Counted from the first letter of the stretch, positions 1 through 8,294 are shown. The stretch is DNA of 24,603 bases from NBML01 sp029939535 (GCA_029939535.1 JAOZST010000044.1:1-24603), one strand, 5' to 3'. Notes: a model not told the origin generated them from the letters alone. Made by a program: numbers and translations.

Positions 1-137
1 GAAATATCTGCCGATGTACGGGATATGCAAAAATTATTGAGGCTGTTGCCCATACAGCCAATCCCCAGGAGCATTGTCCCGATTGTATAACTGCCAGCAA
101 AACCGGTGGTAAACCAAATAAGATCCAGGGAGAGTAA
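1..137 (+). CDS. 2Fe-2S subunit of a molybdenum hydroxylase, 3' end only
   Basis: Only the last 44 codons lie in the window; they end with TAA at 135-137. The visible frame begins with NICRCTGYAKIIEAV, the second 2Fe-2S cluster motif (Cys-Arg-Cys-Thr-Gly-Tyr) shared by CoxS/XdhC-type small subunits. The rest of the tail carries two more cysteines in an EHCPDC context. The molybdopterin subunit starts 3 bases after this stop, so the two are co-transcribed partners. In the family this subunit passes electrons from the Mo site through two 2Fe-2S clusters, usually to an FAD subunit. No FAD subunit is visible and it may lie upstream of the window. Identification is firm despite truncation because the motif is diagnostic. 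Confidence 0.9.
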   Translation, partial: NICRCTGYAKIIEAVAHTANPQEHCPDCITASKTGGKPNKIQGE

Positions 138-140
138 AAC

Positions 141-2462
141 ATGTCTGATTACACCATTGTCGGAAAAAGAATGCCCAGGGTTGATTCCCGGGCCAAGGTC
201 ATGGGAAAGGCAATATTTACTGCTGATTTAAAACTGCCTGAAATGCTGGTTGGAAAAATCAAAAGAAGCCCCTATGCCCATGCCCGCATTGTAAACATTG
301 ATATTTCCAAGGCCATGGCGCTTCCAGGTGTAAAATCCGTTGTAACAGGAAAAGATACTGAAGGTGTCAAATGGGGGGTTTTTGCCTATACCCGGGATCA
401 GGAATTCATTCAAACCCAAAAGGTCAGATACATTGGTGATGAAGTGGCTGGTGTGGCTGCTGTGGATGAAGAAACTGCCCTCAGAGCCCTTGATCTTATT
501 GAAGTTGAATATGAGGAACTGCCTCCTGTTTTTGATCCCATGGAAGCCATGGCATCGGAAACAGAACTCATCCATGAAGATTTCCCCAACAATGTAAATA
601 TCCATGTAAACATTGATACTGGAAATGTGGATGAAAATTTTGAAAAAGCACACTATGTAAGAGAAGACACCTTTACGGCTCCGGAAGAGTCCTATTTCCA
701 GGCAGAACCCTATGCCATTGCAGCCCGGTTTGACCATGAAGACTGTCTTGAAGTATGGTGCCCCAACGGCGGCCCCCACATGAAATCCAAACCCCTGTCC
801 AATGCCTTTAAAATCCCCCTTCACAAGGTAAAGGTCAGGAAAATTGCCATTGGTGGCGCCTTTGGTGGACGATCGGAAATCTGTCCCGTGGATTATATCT
901 GTGCCCTTCTGGCCAAAAAAACCAAAAGACCGGTTAAAATTGAGTTTACCAGGGAAGAAAACACAATTGCCACACGACAGGGACATGCCATGATCACCAC
1001 CCATAAGACAGGGGTGGACAAAAATGGACAGGTCCTTGCCCGGGAAACAACCTGCTATATGGACGGTGGTGCCTATTCCAGCACCGGACCCATTGCCACC
1101 AGTGTTCCTTTTCTGTCCATGGAGCAGGCATACAGGATGGGAAGTGTTCGATACAACGGATATCGGATATATACCAACAAACCCATCCGGGGTATGATAA
1201 GAACCCATGGCCGTGGATTTGCCTGCGGCCTGGACACCCAGCTGGACATTATTGCAGATCATCTGGGTATTGATCCTGTGGAAATGAGACTGAGAAATTC
1301 ACGCCAGCCCGGGGAGTATACCAGTACAAAATCCCATGTGGACTCCTGTGCCATGGATGAAACCATACACAAGGCTGTTGAAAAATCCAGGTTCAAGGAA
1401 AAATGGGGAAAACTGCCTCCATTCCACGGTATTGGCATTGGAACCAACTCTGTCCAGACGGGGTTTCCCATGGGAATCCGGGGCGGGTCCCAGTCTTTTA
1501 TTAAGTTCAATGAAGATGGCGAAGCCACTGTAATGTCAGGGGTGGTGGACAATGGCCAGGGAAATGACAATATGCTGGTCCAGATCGCAGCTGAAGAGCT
1601 GGGGCTTTTACCCGAGGACATCCATCTGGTTTCAGCGGATACCGAGACCACATCTTCCGATCCTGGATCATACTCCCAGGTATCCACCTTTGTGGGTGGC
1701 CATGCAGTCCAGATTGCTGCTAAAAACTGCAAGAAAAAACTCTTTGAAGTGGCTGCAAAAATATTAAAGGTAAAACCAGATACCCTTGCAGCCAAAAATC
1801 GTTTAATTTTTGTTAAAGATGACCCGGAAAAATCTATACCCATTAAAAAGGTGGTAAGAATAAGCCTTTTAAACTTTAATTCAGTCAATGCCGAAGGCGG
1901 ATACTGGCCCAAGGTGGACATGAAACGGGAGTGGGTTAAAAATCCCTATGGCCAGATGTGTGAAGCCTTTTCCTTTGGCACCACCATTGTGGAAGTAAAA
2001 GTGGACCCTGACACGGGACAGGTAGAGGTGATTGAAGTAACCGCTGCCCAGGATGTGGGATATGGTATAAATCCCCTGATCCTGGAAGGACAGTTCGAGG
2101 GTTCCATTGCCATGGGCGGACAGGGTGGAATTCTGACAGAATACCATGAATGGAAGGACGGCAGGTGCATCAACCCCACCATGCTGGATTATAAACTTCC
2201 CCTTGCCTGTGACATGCCGCCTAAAATCAACAATATTATTGTGGAATCCATAGATCCCAAGGGACCCTACGGTGCAAAAGAAGCAGGCATGTCCATTGCC
2301 ATGTCAGCGGCCCAGGGTTATAGCGCAGCCGTGAGCAACGCCATTGGTGTTTACATGGATTCTTTTCCCTTAACCCCGGACAAAATTCTGGCTGCCATTA
2401 AAAAGAAAAAAGCTGAAACCATTCACCAGAAAGAAGAAAAAGAAGAACATGAAAAAAATTAA
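141..2462 (+). CDS. Molybdopterin-binding subunit, xanthine dehydrogenase/CoxL family
   Basis: This is the 773-aa catalytic subunit of a molybdenum hydroxylase, close to the usual length for separate large subunits. The N-terminal aldehyde-oxidase a/b hammerhead domain covers about residues 15-130. The Mo-pterin-binding domain follows, with GGAFGG at about 238-243, a VDNGQG motif near 470, AQDVGYGINP near 635 and GPYGAKEAG near 709-716. Glu714 of the last motif is the likely catalytic base. The segment around 350-360 reads RTHGRGF rather than the usual RGFGxPQ of purine oxidases, so the substrate cannot be assigned. The preceding 2Fe-2S subunit ends 3 bases upstream and the next gene overlaps by 14 bases. 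YqeB downstream suggests a selenium-modified Mo site (inference). The C-terminus is a charged Lys/Glu tail. Confidence 0.93.
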   Translation: MSDYTIVGKRMPRVDSRAKVMGKAIFTADLKLPEMLVGKIKRSPYAHARIVNIDISKAMALPGVKSVVTGKDTEGVKWGVFAYTRDQEFIQTQKVRYIGDEVAGVAAVDEETALRALDLIEVEYEELPPVFDPMEAMASETELIHEDFPNNVNIHVNIDTGNVDENFEKAHYVREDTFTAPEESYFQAEPYAIAARFDHEDCLEVWCPNGGPHMKSKPLSNAFKIPLHKVKVRKIAIGGAFGGRSEICPVDYICALLAKKTKRPVKIEFTREENTIATRQGHAMITTHKTGVDKNGQVLARETTCYMDGGAYSSTGPIATSVPFLSMEQAYRMGSVRYNGYRIYTNKPIRGMIRTHGRGFACGLDTQLDIIADHLGIDPVEMRLRNSRQPGEYTSTKSHVDSCAMDETIHKAVEKSRFKEKWGKLPPFHGIGIGTNSVQTGFPMGIRGGSQSFIKFNEDGEATVMSGVVDNGQGNDNMLVQIAAEELGLLPEDIHLVSADTETTSSDPGSYSQVSTFVGGHAVQIAAKNCKKKLFEVAAKILKVKPDTLAAKNRLIFVKDDPEKSIPIKKVVRISLLNFNSVNAEGGYWPKVDMKREWVKNPYGQMCEAFSFGTTIVEVKVDPDTGQVEVIEVTAAQDVGYGINPLILEGQFEGSIAMGGQGGILTEYHEWKDGRCINPTMLDYKLPLACDMPPKINNIIVESIDPKGPYGAKEAGMSIAMSAAQGYSAAVSNAIGVYMDSFPLTPDKILAAIKKKKAETIHQKEEKEEHEKN

Positions 2463-3468
2463 AGTTGAAGATGCTGTTGGAACTATTCTCGCCCACGACA
2501 TGACACGGATCATCCGGGGAAAATTCAAAGGGGTTGGTTTTAAAAAAGGACAGGTTGTACAGGAAAAAGATATCCCGGAACTCTTGAAAATCGGTAAGCA
2601 GTACCTCTATGTTCTGGATATTGGAAAGGATGAACTCCATGAAAATGATGCTGCCAGGCGAATAGCAAGGGCTATTTCAGACCCTGCCCTGGAATTTTCC
2701 GAGCCCAGTGAAGGAAAAATCAATATCAGCACAAATTGTGCAGGTATGTTGAAAATCGATGTAAATGCACTTCTCCAGGTCAACAGGATGGGGAGCATTA
2801 TTGTGGCCACACTGAAAAACAATTTTCCCTGTAAAAAAGGGGAAATCATTGCAGCCACAAGGATCATTCCCCTGACCATCCCCACCAGAAATATTGAAGA
2901 ACTGGAAACCCTGGCAGAAAAAACAGCACCCATTCTTTCGGTCAGACCCTATCAATCCCTGAAAGTGGGTGCCGTGGTAACTGGATCTGAAGTTTACAAG
3001 GGACTTATAACAGATGATTTTGACCCCTCTGTGGGTAAAAAAATAACAGATGCCGGATGTACTCTAATCAAAAAAATAGTTGTGCCGGACAAGATAGATG
3101 CCATCTCCAGTGCAATCCTGGAATTAAAAAACCTTGGATGTGAATTGATCGTAACCACGGGAGGGCTTTCCGTGGACCCGGATGATGTTACCCGCCAGGG
3201 AGTCATCAAAACCGGTGCCCATGTCACATTCTATGGCAGTCCTGTTCTTCCCGGGGCCATGCTCATGATATCAAGGCTGGACAATATTCCTGTGCTCAGC
3301 CTGCCAGCCTGTGTTTTTTACTATAAACAGACTGTGTTTGACCTTATATTCCCAAGGGTTCTTGCTGGAGAAACCATAAGCGGGGATGATATCGCCGCCC
3401 TGGGCCATGGTGGGTTGTGCATGAACTGCAAGGTCTGCCATTATCCTGTCTGCTCATTTGGAAAATAA
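2449..3468 (+). CDS. Molybdopterin-binding (MoeA/MoCF-domain) protein with Cys-rich tail
   Basis: This 339-aa protein overlaps the hydroxylase gene by 14 bases and starts at ATG 2449 behind a purine-rich stretch. The N-terminal half is a MoeA-like segment. The C-terminal half has the MoCF (MoaB/MogA) fold signature TTGGLSVDPDD near residues 236-246, followed by GSPVLPGAM. The final residues contain a C-x2-C-x2-C-x4-C cluster (LCMNCKVCHYPVC), which could bind zinc or an Fe-S cluster. The family is often encoded beside xanthine-dehydrogenase-type hydroxylases and is thought to help make or insert their cofactor. A dedicated cofactor-insertion role here is inferred from position and translational overlap. 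Confidence 0.85.
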   Translation: MKKIKVEDAVGTILAHDMTRIIRGKFKGVGFKKGQVVQEKDIPELLKIGKQYLYVLDIGKDELHENDAARRIARAISDPALEFSEPSEGKINISTNCAGMLKIDVNALLQVNRMGSIIVATLKNNFPCKKGEIIAATRIIPLTIPTRNIEELETLAEKTAPILSVRPYQSLKVGAVVTGSEVYKGLITDDFDPSVGKKITDAGCTLIKKIVVPDKIDAISSAILELKNLGCELIVTTGGLSVDPDDVTRQGVIKTGAHVTFYGSPVLPGAMLMISRLDNIPVLSLPACVFYYKQTVFDLIFPRVLAGETISGDDIAALGHGGLCMNCKVCHYPVCSFGK

Positions 3469-3598
3469 TCCCATGGCAATCATCACCACAGGAACCGTAT
3501 TTTCTTCAGCCATTTCAGGGCCTGTAAAAATTTTAGATCTCACAAGCTTTTGTGAATGCAGGCATTAAAATAAAATATCATCATCACAGGATATTCAA

Positions 3599-4411
3599 AT
3601 GAAAATAGAAAAAATCAAAGACATTATCATTGCTGTAAAAGGAGCTGGAGAAATGGCAACTGGCACGGCCTGGCGACTTTTCCAATCCAATTTTAAAAAT
3701 ATCTATATGATGGAAATTCCAAGCCCCATGGCAGTGAGACGGCAGGTCAGTTTCTGTGAGGCTGTCCATGATGGAGAAATTATTGTGGAAGGTGTCAGAG
3801 CAAAAAAGAGTTTACATGTGGATGAGATCCCAGGGGCATGGGAGGAAAACACCATCCCTGTCCTTGTGGATCCGGAATGGAACGTAATAAAAAAAATCCA
3901 GCCCCATGTGGTCATTGATGCATGTATTGCAAAAAAAAACCTGGGGACAAATCTGTCTGAAGCCCCTTTGGTAATAGGACTTGGGCCTGGATTTGAAGCT
4001 GGAAAAGACGTGCACATGGTCATAGAAACCAACCGGGGCCACAACCTTGGAAGGATTATTTTAAAGGGCTGCCCTGAGCCCAACACAGGCGTTCCAGGGA
4101 ATACCAGCGGGTATACCCATGAAAGAGTTCTCAGAGCACCCTGTGCCGGAACATTCCATTCTGATTTGTCCATCGGTGAAATGGTCAAAAAAGGACAGGT
4201 TGTCGGTTATGTTGACGACACCCCTGTTAAAGTGGAAATCGACGGTGTCCTCCGGGGCCAGATAAGAAGCAATACCCTGGTGGAAAACAAACTGAAGATC
4301 GGTGACATTGACCCCAGGGGGAATATCGAACATTGCACCACTATCTCGGATAAAGCAAGGGCTGTTGGTGGTAGTCTCCTGGAAGCTATTTTACAAAAAT
4401 ATAATAATTGA
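3599..4411 (+). CDS. yqeB: YqeB/EF2563-family selenium-dependent molybdenum hydroxylase system protein
   Basis: This 270-aa protein matches the YqeB (EF2563) family in length and organisation. A Rossmann-like N-terminus (IIAVKGAGEMATGTAWRLF) is followed by the family-typical MEIPSPMAVRR segment, VIDACIAKKN, LGPGFEAGKDVH and ETNRGHNLGR. The C-terminus resembles a lipoyl/biotinyl-like domain (RAPCAGTFHSDLSIGEMVKKGQVVGYV). In other bacteria the family co-occurs with selD and Mo hydroxylases whose activity needs labile selenium; its biochemical step is unproven. Start ATG 3599 follows a weak Shine-Dalgarno (AGGAT). It lies 130 bases after the MoCF gene, and the thiolase follows 46 bases later. 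The link to selenium in this organism is inference, since no selD is visible. Confidence 0.88.
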   Translation: MKIEKIKDIIIAVKGAGEMATGTAWRLFQSNFKNIYMMEIPSPMAVRRQVSFCEAVHDGEIIVEGVRAKKSLHVDEIPGAWEENTIPVLVDPEWNVIKKIQPHVVIDACIAKKNLGTNLSEAPLVIGLGPGFEAGKDVHMVIETNRGHNLGRIILKGCPEPNTGVPGNTSGYTHERVLRAPCAGTFHSDLSIGEMVKKGQVVGYVDDTPVKVEIDGVLRGQIRSNTLVENKLKIGDIDPRGNIEHCTTISDKARAVGGSLLEAILQKYNN

Positions 4412-4457
4412 TCAAATTATAAATCCCGGTGCAATTATAAATTTAGGAAATTTACTT

Positions 4458-5648
4458 ATGTTGACCAAAGCATTTATCCCTTACAAAGGTTACTATTCCT
4501 CTCCCTTTGCCAAATGGCAGGGAAGCATGGCAAATGAACATTCCATAATTTTAGGCTCTGCCACTGCAAAAAACTGGCTTGGGACAAAAGGAATCAATCC
4601 TGATATCTTTGATTACCTAATCCTTGGAGCTACTGTTGGCCAGCCCTATACATTTTATGGGGGTCCCTGGGCATCTGCTCTGGTGGGCGCCCATAATATC
4701 CCGGGCTGCCTCATCAGTCAGGCATGTTCAACCTCCACCACTGTCATATTCCAGGCAGCCATGGGAATTGAAACAGAAATTTATAAAAATGTATTTACCC
4801 TGATGACGGACCGGTGTTCCAACGGTCCCCACACCATCTGGCCCAATCCCAAGGGCCCCGGTGGACAGGTGATTTCCGAGAACTGGGTCATGGATCAGTT
4901 CAACAATGATCCCTGGGCAAAAAATGCCATGATCCAGACAGCTGAAAACGTTGCCAGAGAGACAGGTGTCACCCGGGAACAATGTGACGAGCTTGCCCTG
5001 GTTCGGTATGAACAATATATGGACGGCCTGGCCAATGACAGGGAATTTCAGAAAAAATACATGTTTCCCGTCAATATCCAGTTATCTAAAAAGAAAACCA
5101 TCACCATTGAAGCGGACGAAGGGATTATGCCCACAACAAAACAGGGTCTTGAAAACCTCAGGCCGGTTCTTCCGGAAGGGGCACATACCTTTGGGTCCCA
5201 GACCCATCCGGCTGATGGCAACTGCGGCCTCATCGTCACCACAAAGGCAAAAGCAGAGGAGCTAAGCCATGATCCGTCAAAGGATGCACAGATTCTTTCC
5301 TATGGGTTTTCCAGGTCAAAGAAAGGACACATGGCAATGGCAGTGGTCCCTGCTGCCCAAATGGCCCTGGACAAGGCCGGGATATCAATACAGGACGTGA
5401 AAGTGATCAAGACCCACAATCCCTTTGCTGCCAATGATATTTACCTGGCTGATCAGATGAACCTGGATATAAATTCATTTAATAATTTCGGATCATCCAT
5501 TATATTTGGCCATCCCCAGGCTCCCACAGCAGGAAGATTGATCATAGAGGGCATTGAGGAACTGGCTGATAAAGGTGGTGGATATATGCTCTTTACCGGT
5601 TGTGCGGCTGGGGATACCGGGGCTGCTTTGGTGTTAAAAATGGGATAA
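4458..5648 (+). CDS. Thiolase-family protein (acetyl-CoA acetyltransferase-like)
   Basis: This 396-aa thiolase starts at ATG 4458 behind AGGAAA. A longer in-frame start at 4302 would overlap yqeB by 110 bases and adds residues unlike any thiolase. The catalytic set is at standard spacing: nucleophile Cys90 in QACSTSTT, His352 in GHPQAP and Cys382 in TGCAAGDTG, equivalent to Cys89/His348/Cys378 of Zoogloea thiolase. The usual NEAFA loop reads HNPFAAND (His320-Asn321), a change seen in divergent thiolases, so the substrate is unclear. It probably cleaves or condenses an acyl-CoA in the cytoplasm. No DUF35 partner is present. The stop codon TAA lies inside the repeat element starting at 5644, so the C-terminus may have been reset by insertion. 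Confidence 0.87.
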   Translation: MLTKAFIPYKGYYSSPFAKWQGSMANEHSIILGSATAKNWLGTKGINPDIFDYLILGATVGQPYTFYGGPWASALVGAHNIPGCLISQACSTSTTVIFQAAMGIETEIYKNVFTLMTDRCSNGPHTIWPNPKGPGGQVISENWVMDQFNNDPWAKNAMIQTAENVARETGVTREQCDELALVRYEQYMDGLANDREFQKKYMFPVNIQLSKKKTITIEADEGIMPTTKQGLENLRPVLPEGAHTFGSQTHPADGNCGLIVTTKAKAEELSHDPSKDAQILSYGFSRSKKGHMAMAVVPAAQMALDKAGISIQDVKVIKTHNPFAANDIYLADQMNLDINSFNNFGSSIIFGHPQAPTAGRLIIEGIEELADKGGGYMLFTGCAAGDTGAALVLKMG

Positions 5649-5813
5649 CAGCAAGAACAGCTGGAGCAGCGAGAAAAGATAGAAAAGCGAGAGCAGCTGG
5701 AAAAACTGAATCAGCGGGAACAGGATATGGAATTAATTTTTTATAAACTGACGCGTACCAGCGCATCAATTAGTTTTTCTCGCTGATGATTGATAACTTT
5801 TCTCGCTGTTATC
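5644..5813. repeat. Small palindromic repeat element (MITE/REP-like) between genes
   Basis: The right end reads as the reverse complement of GATAACAGCGAGAAAAG (5797-5813). The left end has the same sequence in two parts, GATAACAGC (5644-5652) and CAGCGAGAAAAG (5667-5678), separated by an 18-base expansion built on CAGC-type units. A further internal TTTTCTCGCTG lies at 5775-5785, and the right tip can form a hairpin (5792-5797 with 5808-5813). The 170-bp unit encodes no convincing protein, although after the thiolase stop the same frame stays open for 45 codons of Gln/Glu/Arg/Leu-rich sequence. No clear target-site duplication is visible. I infer a non-autonomous mobile or REP-type element; only one copy is in this window. 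Confidence 0.55.
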
Positions 5814-5843
5814 TGACAAATTAACTTTGAAGGAGGAAATAAA

Positions 5844-6986
5844 ATGCGAGTATTGATAATAGGCGGAGTAGGCGGTATGGGACAGGGAGTTGCAAGGGAT
5901 CTGGTCAAGCAGGAACAGGTGACAGATGTTATTCTGGCTGATTTATATCCGGATCCTGAAAGGGTTTCAAAAAAATTGCGGGAAAACAAAAAAACCGCAT
6001 TGATAAAAATGGATGTCAATGACCATGAAACTATGGTCAATGCCTTCAAAGAAGTCAATGTGGTCATCAACACGGCAGGACCCTTTTACAAGACTGCCGT
6101 ACCCGTGGCAAAGGCTGCTGTGGAAGCAAAGGTAAATTATATTGATATCTGTGATGACTATGAGGGAACCGAGATTCTCTTTAATTCAGGCATTGATAAA
6201 CTTGCAAAAGAAGCTGGCATCACAGTTCTTACAGGCATGGGGTCTGATCCCGGGACCAACAATATCCTGGTGAAATGGTATGCAGACAAACTGGACTCTG
6301 TTGATGAAATTTACCTTTACTGGGTGGTGAGCATTGCAGAACTTGCCGGTGCTGCCTGGGATCACAGCCTCCACATGACCCTTGGAAAAATTCCCCAATA
6401 CATTGACGGCAAGCTGGTTTATGTGGAAGGCGGGACAGAAGAAGTGGCAGAACAGTTCCTGGAACCCCTTGGCACCTGCCATGTCCGGTACGTGGGCCAT
6501 CCCCAGCCTTTGACCCTTCCCAAATATTTCAAAGGGGTTAAAAATGTTATCATCAAAGGAGCACTTATTCCTTTGTGGGTGGATGAACTGATACAGGAAC
6601 AAAAAGCCACAGGGCTTTTAAGTACCGAGCCCATGGAAATTAAAGGCAGCCAGGTAACCCCCTATGATCTTGCATTAAAACTCTGGGAAACCATTCCTGA
6701 AGGCAGGGACAACGGACCCCAGTCATCCGGCCTCAAGGTCATTGTCAAAGGGAAAAAAGGGAATAGCAAAATCACTTACACTGCCGACATGGTGGGAAGA
6801 ATGGCACCTGGAACCGGTTTACCTGCCTCCATAGCCTCTTTGATGATGGATGCAGGTGATGTGACTGTAAAGGGCGTGGTGGCCCCGGAGGGTTGTATTG
6901 ATCCTTCAAAGTTCCTTGGCGCATTTTTAAAGAGGGGGGCCAGGATACATCAGACAGAAACCATTTCATCAATGTTTGAAGTGTAG
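5844..6986 (+). CDS. Saccharopine dehydrogenase-like NAD(P)-dependent oxidoreductase
   Basis: This 380-aa protein has an N-terminal Rossmann fold with the dinucleotide motif GGVGGMGQG at residues 7-15, an acidic residue at the end of strand 2 (ILADLYPDP), and VVINTAGPF followed by NYIDICDDYE. It then has the GMGSDPGTNN segment typical of the saccharopine dehydrogenase/carboxynorspermidine synthase superfamily. The start is set by a strong Shine-Dalgarno (AAGGAGGAA) 8 bases upstream of ATG 5844. A reductive or oxidative amine/2-oxo-acid reaction fits the superfamily, but the substrate cannot be read from sequence. The aminotransferase follows 44 bases downstream, which suggests both act on the same amino or keto intermediate. 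The reading frame ends at a 14-bp tandem duplication. Confidence 0.85.
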   Translation: MRVLIIGGVGGMGQGVARDLVKQEQVTDVILADLYPDPERVSKKLRENKKTALIKMDVNDHETMVNAFKEVNVVINTAGPFYKTAVPVAKAAVEAKVNYIDICDDYEGTEILFNSGIDKLAKEAGITVLTGMGSDPGTNNILVKWYADKLDSVDEIYLYWVVSIAELAGAAWDHSLHMTLGKIPQYIDGKLVYVEGGTEEVAEQFLEPLGTCHVRYVGHPQPLTLPKYFKGVKNVIIKGALIPLWVDELIQEQKATGLLSTEPMEIKGSQVTPYDLALKLWETIPEGRDNGPQSSGLKVIVKGKKGNSKITYTADMVGRMAPGTGLPASIASLMMDAGDVTVKGVVAPEGCIDPSKFLGAFLKRGARIHQTETISSMFEV

Positions 6987-7001
6987 CGTTTGAAGTGTAG
7001 C
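6974..7001. repeat. 14-bp tandem duplication over a stop codon
   Basis: GTTTGAAGTGTAGC occurs twice head to tail (6974-6987 and 6988-7001). The first copy contains the last codons and TAG stop of the saccharopine-dehydrogenase-like gene; the second repeats them in the intergenic gap. It looks like a recent slippage duplication with no effect on the protein. Confidence 0.85.
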
Positions 7002-7030
7002 GATTCATAAAATAGAACAGGAGACGTCCC

Positions 7031-8284
7031 ATGAAAGAGACTGAAAAATTAAATATAACCAAAAGCCTGGAATTATATGAAGAGGCAACCACACTGGTTC
7101 CCGGTGGCGTTCTGGGTGCCAGAAAACCCAATGATTTTATCAATGGTGAATATCCCATCTTTCTTGAAAGTGGGAAAGGCAGCCGGCTCATTGATGTTGA
7201 CGGTAATGAATTTATTGATTTTCTCTGCGGGTACGGTCCCATTATTCTTGGATACCGGGAGGATGAGGTGGATGAGGCTGTTTACAGCCAGATAAAGGAA
7301 AAAGGGTTTTGTTTCACCCTGACCCAGAAATACCAGAACCTGCTGGCAAAAAAACTCAATGAAATCATACCCTGTTCTGAAATGAGCATTTTTCTTAAAA
7401 CCGGCTCTGATGCCACCACTGCCAGTATTCGCATTGCAAGGGCCCATACCAATAAACTCAAGGTGATGCGCTGCGGTTACCATGGCTGGCATGACTGGTG
7501 TGTTGAAATGAAAGGCGGGATTCCCTCGAAATTCTATGAAGATGTATTTGAATTTCAATACAATCGCCTGGACCAGCTGGAAGCGTTGATGGAAACCCAT
7601 GGAGACGAAACAGCCGCCATCATCATGACTCCCTTTGGGCATCCCAATCACCAAAAGATGGAGATTCCAGAACCCGGGTTCCTGGAAGGAGTGAGAAAGA
7701 TTGCAGACAAATATGGTGCAGTCCTGGTATATGATGAAATCCGCACCGGCTTCAGGCTGACAATGGGAGGGGCCCAGAAACTCTATGGAGTCACTCCGGA
7801 CCTCACCGTACTTGGAAAGGCCATGGCCAATGGATATCCCATCTCAGTGGTAACAGGGAAAAAAGAGATCATGATGGCAGCTGAATCCAAGCTTTTTATC
7901 TCTTCCACCTTTTTCCCCAACAGTGAAGCTTTTGTTGCAGCCCTTAAAACCATTGAAATTCTCGAACGGGATAATGTACTGGAAAATATCTGGGAAAAAG
8001 GCAGAGGATTCATGGAAAAAATCCAGGACCTCATTGACAAATATGATGTGGGAGCTGAACTCACAGGTGTGGCCCCCATGTTTTACATCACCTTTAAAAA
8101 GGATGAAACAGGGGCATACAAAGGCAAGCGTAAGGATTTTTACACCCAGCTGATACGGAAAGGGTTCTTTTTTACCCCCTTTCACCATTGCTATATCAGT
8201 TACCGCCATACCCGGGAAGACCTGGGCCTTACATTGGAGGCAATGGATGAAACCCTGGCTTTTATTCAGGATAAATACTCTTGA
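7031..8284 (+). CDS. Class III PLP-dependent aminotransferase
   Basis: This 417-aa protein is a fold-type I, class III aminotransferase related to glutamate-1-semialdehyde aminomutases. The PLP-phosphate contact region reads LKTGSDATTASIRIARAH near residue 123. The pyridine-nitrogen Asp235 lies in VYDEIRTGFR and the Schiff-base Lys263 in VLGKAMANGYP. GYHGWHDW near 152 is typical of this subgroup. Start ATG 7031 has CAGGAG 7 bases upstream. It is the last gene of the operon-like run and is followed by two hairpins. The hemL role itself is unlikely given the catabolic neighbours and absence of other heme genes; a transaminase acting on a pathway intermediate is the better reading. Substrate unknown. 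Confidence 0.88.
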   Translation: MKETEKLNITKSLELYEEATTLVPGGVLGARKPNDFINGEYPIFLESGKGSRLIDVDGNEFIDFLCGYGPIILGYREDEVDEAVYSQIKEKGFCFTLTQKYQNLLAKKLNEIIPCSEMSIFLKTGSDATTASIRIARAHTNKLKVMRCGYHGWHDWCVEMKGGIPSKFYEDVFEFQYNRLDQLEALMETHGDETAAIIMTPFGHPNHQKMEIPEPGFLEGVRKIADKYGAVLVYDEIRTGFRLTMGGAQKLYGVTPDLTVLGKAMANGYPISVVTGKKEIMMAAESKLFISSTFFPNSEAFVAALKTIEILERDNVLENIWEKGRGFMEKIQDLIDKYDVGAELTGVAPMFYITFKKDETGAYKGKRKDFYTQLIRKGFFFTPFHHCYISYRHTREDLGLTLEAMDETLAFIQDKYS

Positions 8285-8294
8285 AATAGTCCCC

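Noticed and set aside
228..1262. 344-codon open frame antisense to the hydroxylase subunit
   Set aside because: It is a shadow of the strongly conserved + strand gene, with low-complexity composition and no family signal.
3473..3568. 31-codon open frame just after the MoCF gene
   Set aside because: No ribosome-binding site and no recognisable motif; chance length is plausible in this 130-base gap.
4302..4457. Upstream in-frame start for the thiolase
   Set aside because: It would overlap yqeB by 110 bases and adds 52 residues unlike thiolases; ATG 4458 has a Shine-Dalgarno and gives a normal N-terminus.
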